From Chloroflexota bacterium (GTDB lineage Bacteria > Chloroflexota > Anaerolineae > 4572-78 > J111): a stretch of 6,982 nucleotides of DNA. A model generated the notes under the pieces. It had not been told where the DNA came from. It was given only the letters and a program-made list of their open reading frames with translations, and did no database searches. The position numbers and the translations under genes are program-made. Shown here piece by piece: positions 1 to 5,454 of this stretch. The stretch lies in the NCBI GenBank assembly GCA_003695455.1, contig RFJF01000856.1:1-6982 (forward strand), read 5' to 3'. Each line of letters begins with the position of its first letter. The first letter of the stretch is position 1.

Positions 1-961
1 CGGCCATGTACGCGCCGATATATTTTTTTATCCGGTAGGTGTACATATCCAGCGCAAGTTGGGCGTCGGGGTCTCCGGCGGCCTGCCGTTCTTCGATGTC
101 GCGCAGGTCGCTGTCGTGGCAAATGCCCAGCAGCCCGCTCTGCTTGTTGAGCATGTGGTCAATTTCTTCCAGCGGCATCCCGACTTTTGTTCCCAAATAG
201 TAAATAATGGCCGGGTCAATATCGCCGCTGCGGGTACCCATCATCAGGCCGGGCAGCGGGCTGAACCCCATTGAACTGTCTACCGATTTGCCGCCGCGTA
301 CGGCTGTAATGCTGGCGCCGTTGCCCAGGTGGGCCGTAATGAGGTTGGTGTTTTCCAGCGGGCGGCCCAAATGCCGGGCCGCCATTTTTGAAACGTACCG
401 GTGCGATGTGCCGTGGAAGCCGTACGAGCGAATGCCGTATTCGGTGTAATACCGGGTGGGGATGGCGTAACGATACGCCGCCGGAGGCATGGTTTGATGA
501 AACGCGGTGTCAAAAACGGCAACCTGCACGGCCTCCGGAAAAATCTGGCGGGCTACCTGAATGCCTTCCAGGTTGGCCGGATTGTGCAGCGGGGCCAGTG
601 GAATCAACTCGCGCATTTTTGCCACCACTTCATCATCAATGATGGTAGTCTGGCTGAAGCGTTCGCCGCCGTGTACGGTGCGGTGACCCACGGCCGCAAT
701 ATCGGCGGCAGAGGCAATCACGCCGATTTCGGCGTCCATCAGCAGGCCGGCAACCTGCTCCAGCCCCACCCGGTGATTTTTGATGGGCAGTTCCCGCACA
801 ATTTTCTGGGTACTGCCGTTGGAATAAATTTTGTGATTGACCCGGCTGCCGTCCAGTCCAATGCGCTCAACCAGCCCGCCACAAAGTACCTGATTGTCCG
901 CCATTTCAAAGAGTTGGTATTTAATGGATGAACTGCCGGAGTTGATAACGAGGATTTTCAT
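1..961 (-). CDS. ackA: Acetate kinase, 3' end cut by window edge
   Basis: AckA interconverts acetyl phosphate plus ADP and acetate plus ATP, the substrate-level phosphorylation step after Pta, in the cytosol. The frame opens with ATG at 961-959 and stays open for 320 codons to the window edge. The family is about 400 residues, so roughly the last 80 are missing. Visible signatures are MKILVINSGSSSIKY at the N-terminus (Asn7), GHRTVHGG (Arg94), PLHNPAN (His126), VFDTAFH (Asp151, the catalytic Asp), GFHGTSH (His183), the phosphate-binding HLGNG (211-215) and MGTRSGDIDP (Arg244). These line up, with an offset of 3, with the known catalytic residues of the Methanosarcina enzyme (N7, R91, H123, D148, H180, R241). 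The catalytic Glu near residue 384 lies outside the window. It sits 11 bases downstream of the pta stop on the same strand, so it is second in a pta-ackA operon. There is no sign of decay. Confidence 0.97.
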   Translation of the reverse strand, partial: MKILVINSGSSSIKYQLFEMADNQVLCGGLVERIGLDGSRVNHKIYSNGSTQKIVRELPIKNHRVGLEQVAGLLMDAEIGVIASAADIAAVGHRTVHGGERFSQTTIIDDEVVAKMRELIPLAPLHNPANLEGIQVARQIFPEAVQVAVFDTAFHQTMPPAAYRYAIPTRYYTEYGIRSYGFHGTSHRYVSKMAARHLGRPLENTNLITAHLGNGASITAVRGGKSVDSSMGFSPLPGLMMGTRSGDIDPAIIYYLGTKVGMPLEEIDHMLNKQSGLLGICHDSDLRDIEERQAAGDPDAQLALDMYTYRIKKYIGAYMA

Positions 962-968
962 TGTGTGA

Positions 969-974
969 TTCCTT
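969..974 (-). promoter_or_regulatory. ackA ribosome binding site overlapping the pta stop codon
   Basis: On the minus strand the pta stop TAA (975-973) runs directly into GGAA, giving AAGGAA at 974-969, 7 bases before the ackA ATG. It is the strongest Shine-Dalgarno in the window and fixes the ackA start. Its overlap with the pta stop suggests translational coupling (inference). Confidence 0.8.
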
Positions 975-3069
975 ATTCGATTTGGGATTGAATGGCGGTA
1001 ATGACAACAGTGTTCACAATGTCTTCTACGGTGCAGCCCCGGCTCAGGTCATTTACGGGTTTGTTCAGCCCCTGTAGCATTGGCCCCACGGCCAGCGCGC
1101 CGGTTTCTCGCTGTACGGCTTTGTAGGTGTTGTTGCCGGTGTTCAGGTCGGGGAAGATGAGTACCGTGGCCTGCCCGGCCACTTCCGAGTTGGGCAGTTT
1201 CTTTTTGCCCACTTCGGGGTCAACCGCGGCGTCGTACTGGATTGGCCCTTCAATTTTCAAATCGGGGCGGCGCTCTTTGGCAATTTGGGTAGCTTCGCGC
1301 ACCCGGTCTACCTCTTCGCCTTTGCCGGAGTCACCGGAGGAGTAGGAGAGCATGGCTACTTTGGGTTCGATGCCAAACGCCAGACTGGAGTCTGCTGAAG
1401 CCAGGGCGATTTCGGCCAGTTGTTGGGCAGTGGGTTTGGGGTTTACAGCGCAATCGCCGTACACCAGCACGCGGTCTTCAAGGCACATAAAAAACACCGA
1501 TGATACTACAGAGAAGCCCGGTTTTGTTTTAACAAATTGCAGCGCCGGCCGAATGGTGTGCATGGTGGTGTGCGCCGCGCCGGAAACCATTCCGTCGGCG
1601 TGGCCTTTGTAAACCATCATGGTGCCAAAATATGAAACATCGCAAATCAAATCGCGGGCGTGTTCGCGGGTGAGGCCTTTGTGCTTGCGCAGTTGGTACA
1701 GCGTGTCCCAGTAATCATCAAACAGAGGGGACTTTTCGGGGTCAACCAGGTGAACCTTGTTAAAGTCCAGCGAACGCCCGTGCCGGGCCATAGCCTGCTT
1801 GACTTCGTCTTCATTGCCCAGCAGGGTAATTTCAACAATATCCTGCTCCGACAATATTTCTGCAGCGCGCAAAATTCGCTCGTCGGTGGCTTCTGGCAGC
1901 ACAATGTGCCGTTTGTTGGCTTTGGCCTTTTGCACCAGATTGTACAGAAACATTTTGGGCGTAAGCCCGCGAGCCTGCACGCTGCTGATTTGGGCGTGCA
2001 GCGCATCAATGTCTACATATTTTTCAAATAGTTTCAAGCTCAGGTTGATTTTGGCGTGGTTGTCCGGGGTAATGTACGAGCGAATTTTGCCCACGTTGGT
2101 GGCGGTGGTAAACGTGTCTGTGGGTACGGCCAAAATGGGCAATATGCTGGGCAGGCCATCGAGCAACTTTTGAACGGCGGGCGCCGGCTTGAGGCCGGTG
2201 GTCAGCAAAATACCTGCTACCTGCGGGTAATTGCGAGACTGGTGCGCCTGCAACGTACTGAGAATAATCTCCGGACGGTCACCGGGGGTAATTACCAGCG
2301 AGTTGTCGTTGAGGTGCGGCAAAAAATTTTGCACCTGCATGGCAATTATTTTGTAATCAAAAACCTGGCGCGCCAGCCGGTCGGCGCCGTACAGTACCTC
2401 GGCGTTTAAATTTTCTACAATTTCCTTGATGTTGGGGCTGTTGAGAATTCGGTTGCCCGGAATCACCGATAACAGCATGTTTCCTTCCGGAAACTCATTG
2501 TGCAGTGCCGCCAGTAATTCGTCAATCCGGTCTTTGTCGGCGCGGTTGATAATAGCGCCTACCATCTGGCAGCCGCGCTCGCGGAACAGGTCTACCGCCA
2601 GCCGGACGGGGTCTACCGCTTCGGCAATGTCGCGGTTGGCCCCGTTGCCCAGTACCAGCACCGGCACACCCAGGTTTTGGGCAATAACGGTGTTAATATC
2701 AAACTCAAAAGCAGAACTTTCACCCACAAAGTCAGAGCCAATGCACAAAATAAAATCACACTGATTCTCAAGCACTTTGTATTTTTCAATAATCCGGTCC
2801 AGAAATTCATCGTTTTTGCCCTGAGCCAGCAGTTCGTTGGCTTCACGCATCAGAAAGGCGTAGGTATCGGCGTAATTAATCTTGAGATCAAAGTGAGACA
2901 GGATCAGGTCAATATTTTTATCTCGCCGTCCGGGGGTGTGTTCGCTGATGAGCGGTCTGAATACGCCCACCCGCTTGGTTTTTCGCAGGAGCATTTCCAT
3001 AATCCCCAGCGAAATCAGAGATTTGCCACAGTGAGACTCTGTGGTTGTTAAATAAATAGAATTTGTCAT
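973..3069 (-). CDS. pta: Phosphate acetyltransferase, long (three-domain) form
   Basis: Pta converts acetyl-CoA plus phosphate to acetyl phosphate plus CoA in the cytosol, feeding AckA. The protein is 698 residues, close to the roughly 700-715 of long bacterial Pta. Residues 1-210 form a BioD/CobQ-like P-loop NTPase-type domain beginning IYLTTTESHCGKS, with GKS at 15-17. Residues about 215-335 are a DRTGG-type regulatory domain (GADRLARQVFDYKI, TPGDRPEIIL). Residues about 372-695 are the catalytic PTA_PTB domain: MFLYNLVQKAKANKRHIVLP, YKGHADGMVSGAAHTT (488-502), YGDCAVNPKPT (537-547), MLSYSSGDSGKG (573-584), FPDLNTGNNTYK (639-650) and GPMLQGLNKPVNDLSRG (662-678). In enteric enzymes the N-terminal part tunes allostery and assembly. 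The start is ATG at 3069-3067, with only a weak AAGG (3084-3081) 11 bases upstream. It is first in the operon with ackA. Intact, nothing missing. Confidence 0.97.
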   Translation of the reverse strand: MTNSIYLTTTESHCGKSLISLGIMEMLLRKTKRVGVFRPLISEHTPGRRDKNIDLILSHFDLKINYADTYAFLMREANELLAQGKNDEFLDRIIEKYKVLENQCDFILCIGSDFVGESSAFEFDINTVIAQNLGVPVLVLGNGANRDIAEAVDPVRLAVDLFRERGCQMVGAIINRADKDRIDELLAALHNEFPEGNMLLSVIPGNRILNSPNIKEIVENLNAEVLYGADRLARQVFDYKIIAMQVQNFLPHLNDNSLVITPGDRPEIILSTLQAHQSRNYPQVAGILLTTGLKPAPAVQKLLDGLPSILPILAVPTDTFTTATNVGKIRSYITPDNHAKINLSLKLFEKYVDIDALHAQISSVQARGLTPKMFLYNLVQKAKANKRHIVLPEATDERILRAAEILSEQDIVEITLLGNEDEVKQAMARHGRSLDFNKVHLVDPEKSPLFDDYWDTLYQLRKHKGLTREHARDLICDVSYFGTMMVYKGHADGMVSGAAHTTMHTIRPALQFVKTKPGFSVVSSVFFMCLEDRVLVYGDCAVNPKPTAQQLAEIALASADSSLAFGIEPKVAMLSYSSGDSGKGEEVDRVREATQIAKERRPDLKIEGPIQYDAAVDPEVGKKKLPNSEVAGQATVLIFPDLNTGNNTYKAVQRETGALAVGPMLQGLNKPVNDLSRGCTVEDIVNTVVITAIQSQIE

Positions 3070-3110
3070 TGTCTTTATAACCTTAAAACTGAATTCCTTT
3101 CATCATGTAA

Positions 3111-3116
3111 ATTATA
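3111..3116 (-). promoter_or_regulatory. Proximal -10 box candidate for pta
   Basis: A perfect TATAAT is read on the minus strand at 3116-3111, which would place the transcript start near 3104 and leave a 5' leader of about 35 bases before the pta ATG. No good -35 is seen 16-18 bases upstream, so it may depend on an activator or be fortuitous in AT-rich DNA. Confidence 0.4.
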
Positions 3117-3144
3117 CAGTTGACATAGATGAGTGCGTCATTTT

Positions 3145-3165
3145 TCATTTGCAAAGGACAAATGA
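3145..3165. repeat. 7-bp inverted repeat in the pta leader
   Basis: TCATTTG (3145-3151) and CAAATGA (3159-3165) are perfect inverted copies around a 7-base loop. If pta is transcribed from the distal promoter near 3191, this would form a small hairpin in its leader. No U tract follows with a GC-rich stem, so it is not a terminator. Function unknown. Confidence 0.35.
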
Positions 3166-3197
3166 TGTCGTCTCCCCACCAGAAACTTATTCTCCGG

Positions 3198-3226
3198 ACA
3201 ATACGTAGTATACTTAACCTTGTCAA
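3198..3226 (-). promoter_or_regulatory. Distal sigma-70-type promoter candidate for pta
   Basis: On the minus strand there is a perfect -35 TTGACA (3226-3221), a 17-base spacer, and a -10 TATTGT (3203-3198, four of six matches including the key T, A and final T). The predicted start is near 3191, giving a leader of about 120 bases. The AGTATACT dyad at 3206-3234 overlaps its -35 and spacer. This is the best-spaced promoter in the gap. Confidence 0.5.
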
Positions 3227-3234
3227 GTATACTA
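3206..3234. promoter_or_regulatory. Dyad of two AGTATACT palindromes, operator candidate
   Basis: TAGTATACTT (3206-3215) and AAGTATACTA (3225-3234) are perfect 10-bp inverted repeats around 9 bases. Each arm contains AGTATACT, itself a palindrome (3207-3214 and 3226-3233), so the centres lie 19 bp apart. The arrangement suits a dimer or paired dimers binding nearly two helical turns apart. It covers the -35 and spacer of the distal pta promoter, where a bound protein would be expected to repress. Each arm also resembles a -10 (TATACT) on both strands. The regulator is not identifiable. Confidence 0.5.
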
Positions 3235-3253
3235 AAATTTACCCCCAACTATT

Positions 3254-3269
3254 AGTGATAAATGTCACC
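3254..3269. promoter_or_regulatory. CRP/FNR-family binding site candidate
   Basis: GTGA (3255-3258) and TCAC (3265-3268) are separated by 6 bases, matching the GTGA-N6-TCAC core of CRP-type sites, though the outer bases (A and C) depart from TGTGA/TCACA. Its centre (3261.5) is about 70 bases upstream of the predicted distal pta start, close to a typical class I activator position. Short motif, so chance is possible. Confidence 0.35.
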
Positions 3270-3338
3270 AACAGGGCAGACAAATATCACTTTGGCGAAC
3301 ATTCCGCTGCCGCCCGGGTATGCAATTAGCTTGCGCTT

Positions 3339-3370
3339 GTGGTAAAATAGCCGGCACACCATTTTATCAC
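3339..3370. promoter_or_regulatory. obg promoter (extended -10) within a 10-bp dyad
   Basis: On the plus strand TGGTAAAAT (3340-3348) is an extended -10 (TGn plus TAAAAT) with no clear -35. It predicts a start near 3355 and a leader of about 44 bases before obg. The box lies in an inverted repeat, GTGGTAAAAT (3339-3348) and ATTTTATCAC (3361-3370), with 12 bases between and a single G/T mismatch. The dyad centre (3354.5) coincides with the predicted start, a classic repressor position. The other arm reads TGATAAAAT on the minus strand, also an extended -10 shape. Confidence 0.45.
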
Positions 3371-3398
3371 GCCGATTTCGGAGAAAATTTGATAACTT

Positions 3399-4664
3399 AT
3401 GCTGTATGATGAAGCAAAAATCCATTTAAAGGCCGGCGACGGCGGTAACGGCATTGTGGCCTTCAGGCGAGAAAAGTTTGTACCGCGCGGCGGCCCGGCG
3501 GGCGGCCACGGCGGTGACGGCGGCAACGTGGTTTTTGAGGTTGACCCCCAACTGAATACGCTGGTCAAATTTAAAAGCAACATTCATTTTAAGGCCAAAC
3601 GGGGCGCGCACGGCGGCGGCAAAAAGATGACCGGCGCCAATGGCGACGATGCCGTAATTACAGTGCCGCCCGGCACGGTGGTGCGTCACGCTGAAACAGG
3701 CGAGCTTCTGGCCGATTTGGTCAAACCGGGCCAGCGAGCCATCATCGCGCGCGGCGGGCGCGGCGGGCGGGGCAACATTGCCTTTCGCAGCGCCACCAAC
3801 CAGGCTCCCAAAATTGCCGAAAACGGCCTGCCCGGCGAGGCGCTGTGGGTAACGCTGGAACTGAAGCTCATTGCCGATGTGGGGCTGGTAGGCGTGCCCA
3901 ACGCCGGCAAAAGCACGTTTTTGTCCGTGGTCAGCGCCGCACGGCCCAAAATTGCCGATTACCCCTTTACCACGCTTCAGCCCAACCTGGGGGTGGTGGC
4001 GCTGGACCACCGTGATTTTGTGCTGGCCGATATTCCGGGCCTGATTGAGGGGGCGCACCAGGGCACGGGGTTGGGGCATCAATTTTTGCGCCACGTTGAA
4101 CGCTGCCGCCTGCTCATCCATCTGCTCAACGGCGCATCGCCGGACCCGCTGGCCGAGTTTGACCAAATCAACACCGAACTGCGCCAGTTCAGCGGCCGGC
4201 TGGCGGAGAAGCCGCAAATTGTGGTACTCAACAAAATTGACCTGCCCCAGGCGCTCAATCACTGGCCGGCCATTCAATCGCGGGCACAGGCGCTGGGGTT
4301 GCCAGTTTACAAGATTTCTGCGGCTACGCATGAAGGTATTCAGTTTTTGCTGGGCCGGATTATCGCCCGGCTTGATGAATTGCCGGAAGAAGAGCTTTTT
4401 GAAGAAGAAGTTCCGGTGTTTTCGTTGGAACAGGACAAAGATTTCTTTGAAATTGAGAAATTGATGGACGGCAAAAGCTGGCGCGTAACCGGCCCGCGCA
4501 TTACCGAACTGGCCCTGCAAACAATGTGGAACGAAGACCAGGCCGTGATGCGGGTGCATCAAATTCTGGAACGGATGGGGGTAAATGAAGCCTTGAGAGA
4601 GGCCGGCGTCACCGAGGGAACCACCGTTTTTCTGGATGATGTTGAACTTGAGTGGGCGTGGTAA
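3399..4664 (+). CDS. obg: Obg family GTPase with C-terminal OCT domain
   Basis: Obg is an essential, slow GTPase that binds the 50S subunit during late assembly and links ribosome maturation to the stringent response. The protein is 421 residues, a normal length. Residues 1-157 form the glycine-rich Obg fold (AGDGGNG, GGHGGDGG, ARGGRGGRGN). The G domain follows: G1 GVPNAGKS (165-172), switch I DYPFTTLQPNLG (187-198), G3 DIPGLIEGAHQG (211-222), G4 NKID (278-281) and G5 SAA (307-309). An acidic linker (DELPEEELFEEE, 326-337) leads to the OCT domain, about 345-420, present in Gram-positive-type Obg and absent from the E. coli type. An in-frame TAA at 3393-3395 makes ATG 3399 the first usable start; GGAG at 3380-3383 is 15 bases away, a weak ribosome site. 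No terminator precedes nadD, so the two are probably cotranscribed. Confidence 0.97.
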   Translation: MLYDEAKIHLKAGDGGNGIVAFRREKFVPRGGPAGGHGGDGGNVVFEVDPQLNTLVKFKSNIHFKAKRGAHGGGKKMTGANGDDAVITVPPGTVVRHAETGELLADLVKPGQRAIIARGGRGGRGNIAFRSATNQAPKIAENGLPGEALWVTLELKLIADVGLVGVPNAGKSTFLSVVSAARPKIADYPFTTLQPNLGVVALDHRDFVLADIPGLIEGAHQGTGLGHQFLRHVERCRLLIHLLNGASPDPLAEFDQINTELRQFSGRLAEKPQIVVLNKIDLPQALNHWPAIQSRAQALGLPVYKISAATHEGIQFLLGRIIARLDELPEEELFEEEVPVFSLEQDKDFFEIEKLMDGKSWRVTGPRITELALQTMWNEDQAVMRVHQILERMGVNEALREAGVTEGTTVFLDDVELEWAW

Positions 4665-4666
4665 TT

Positions 4667-4701
4667 CAATGAACAATGGCCAATTAGCAATGAGCAAATT
4701 G
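4667..4701. repeat. Five tandem CAAT-headed heptamers
   Basis: Immediately after the obg stop, five 7-base units run head to tail with no gaps: CAATGAA (4667), CAATGGC (4674), CAATTAG (4681), CAATGAG (4688) and the weaker CAAATTG (4695). The style resembles the short tandemly repeated heptamers (STRR) described in cyanobacteria; the relationship is only by analogy. Confidence 0.65.
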
Positions 4702-4734
4702 TTACAATTTGGCGGCGGTTACAGAAGTTGTAAC
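4701..4734. repeat. GTTACAA/TTGTAAC inverted repeat between obg and nadD
   Basis: GTTACAA (4701-4707) and TTGTAAC (4728-4734) are perfect 7-bp inverted copies around 20 bases. They sit between the forward and inverted heptamer blocks, so the mRNA could fold into a nested stem. There is no U tract, so it is not an intrinsic terminator. Confidence 0.4.
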
Positions 4735-4748
4735 CAGCTTGTTAACTA

Positions 4749-4769
4749 TTCATTGCACATTGCTTGCTG
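4749..4769 (-). repeat. Heptamer block in inverted orientation before nadD
   Basis: Read on the minus strand from 4769, the heptamers are CAGCAAG, CAATGTG and CAATGAA, the same family as the block at 4667-4701 but in opposite orientation. CAATGAA is identical to the first unit there. The block ends 3 bases before the nadD ATG and occupies the place where a ribosome binding site would be expected. Confidence 0.55.
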
Positions 4770-4772
4770 AAA

Positions 4773-5357
4773 ATGATTGGTATTTTGGGCGGCACGTTTG
4801 ACCCCATCCACGTGGGCCATTTGTTGATTGCCGAAGCGGTGCGTGATGCGCTGCAACTGGAGCGCGTGCTGTTTGTGCCTGCCGGCGACCCGCCGCACAA
4901 ACGCGCTCAAAAAAAAGCCGGTGCGCAGCACCGGCGGCAAATGGTAGCCTGCGCCATTGCCGACCACCCTCAATTTGAACTGTGTACTGTGGATTTGGAC
5001 CGGCCGGGGCCGCACTATTCGGTGGATACGGTAGCGTACATTCGCCGGCGCACCGGTTTGCCTGCCGATACAACGTATTTCATCATTGGCAGTGATTCAC
5101 TGGCCGACCTGCCCAGTTGGCACAACCCGGCAGAACTGATTCGCCAATGCCGGCTGGCCGTGGTTCATCGCCCCGGCAGCGCCGTGACCGCGCCCAACAT
5201 CCCCGGCTTGCCCGAGCGCCTCACCTGGGTGGAGGCACCCAAAATTGACCTGTCAGCTTCGTACATCCGGGCCAGAGTGCGGGCCGGCCGGAGTATTCGC
5301 TACCTGGTTCCGGATTCTGTTCGCCGGTACATTGCCCGCCACGGGTTGTACGGTTAG
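4773..5357 (+). CDS. nadD: Nicotinate-nucleotide adenylyltransferase
   Basis: NadD transfers AMP from ATP to nicotinate mononucleotide, giving deamido-NAD, in the cytosolic NAD pathway. From ATG 4773 the protein is 194 residues, typical for the family. Motifs, numbered from that Met: GGTFDPIHVGH (6-16), the nucleotidyltransferase signature with HxGH; PPHK (40-43); DRPGPHYSVDT, the substrate-binding region; GSDSLADLPSWHNP; and LSASYIR (about 163-169), the counterpart of the conserved ISSTxIR. TTG at 4764 would add three residues (MLK), but no Shine-Dalgarno favours it, and ATG places the beta strand IGILGGTF at the usual position. An upstream in-frame TAA (4743-4745) rules out a longer protein. 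It follows obg by 108 bases filled with repeats. A run of eight A (4909-4916) in the codons for Gln-Lys-Lys is a possible slippage site. Confidence 0.95.
   Translation: MIGILGGTFDPIHVGHLLIAEAVRDALQLERVLFVPAGDPPHKRAQKKAGAQHRRQMVACAIADHPQFELCTVDLDRPGPHYSVDTVAYIRRRTGLPADTTYFIIGSDSLADLPSWHNPAELIRQCRLAVVHRPGSAVTAPNIPGLPERLTWVEAPKIDLSASYIRARVRAGRSIRYLVPDSVRRYIARHGLYG
4909..4935 (-). terminator. Perfect intrinsic terminator antisense inside nadD
   Basis: On the minus strand GCCGGTGC (4935-4928), TGC loop and GCACCGGC (4924-4917) form a perfect 8-bp GC-rich hairpin, followed at once by eight T (4916-4909). This is a textbook Rho-independent terminator, pointing against nadD. The only minus-strand gene upstream of it in the reading direction is scpA, whose stop lies about 520 bases earlier with no other terminator between. 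On the plus strand the A tract precedes the stem, so it would not terminate nadD. Confidence 0.6.
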
Positions 5358-5369
5358 TGAGCAGTTACC

Positions 5370-5404
5370 AACTCCGAACAACGAACTCCGAACAACGAAC
5401 GACC
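5370..5404. repeat. Heptamer-phased tandem repeat after nadD
   Basis: Two perfect copies of the 14-mer AACTCCGAACAACG (5370-5383, 5384-5397) are followed by AACGACC (5398-5404). Each 14-mer is two 7-base units, AACTCCG and AACAACG, so the block is five AAC-headed heptamers in a row. It begins 12 bases after the nadD stop. Confidence 0.8.
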
Positions 5405-5407
5405 AAA

Positions 5408-5450
5408 CTCACCCAACTCTTCACTCCACAAACTCCACAAACTCAATAAA
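5408..5450. repeat. CTC-headed 9-mer tandem repeat before the scpA stop
   Basis: CTCCACAAA occurs twice in tandem (5424-5432, 5433-5441), then the variant CTCAATAAA (5442-5450). Degenerate units CTCACCCAA (5408) and the 7-base CTCTTCA (5417) extend it leftward. It ends 4 bases from the scpA stop. With the preceding block it fills nearly the whole 97-base gap between convergent nadD and scpA. Confidence 0.7.
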
Positions 5451-5454
5451 CTTG

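Noticed and set aside
401..931. 176-codon plus-strand open frame opposite ackA.
   Set aside because: The minus strand carries a well-conserved acetate kinase over the whole interval; the plus-strand product has no recognisable features.
3120..3148. Plus-strand TTGACA at 3120-3125 as an obg promoter.
   Set aside because: The -10 position 17 bases on reads TTTCAT, a poor match, and it would leave a leader of more than 240 bases. The box nearer obg at 3340-3348 is a better candidate.
3129..3329. Small plus-strand open frame in the pta-obg gap, with an AAAGGA (3153-3158) ahead of ATG 3162/3165 that would give about 55 residues.
   Set aside because: The frame runs across the candidate promoters and both operator dyads, shows no recognisable domain or membrane segment, and has unremarkable composition. 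The ribosome-site match is probably chance, though a microprotein cannot be excluded without ribosome profiling.
3426..4697. 423-codon minus-strand open frame opposite obg.
   Set aside because: It is the shadow of the Gly-rich, GC-skewed obg sequence; the plus strand encodes a complete Obg with every GTPase motif, and the reverse product resembles no family.
5370..5404. CRISPR-like repeat array.
   Set aside because: The units are 7 or 14 bases, directly adjacent with no spacers, and no cas genes are present.
5358..5454. A shared bidirectional terminator expected between convergent nadD and scpA.
   Set aside because: No GC-rich hairpin with a T tract is present on either strand; the gap is tandem repeats of low pairing potential.
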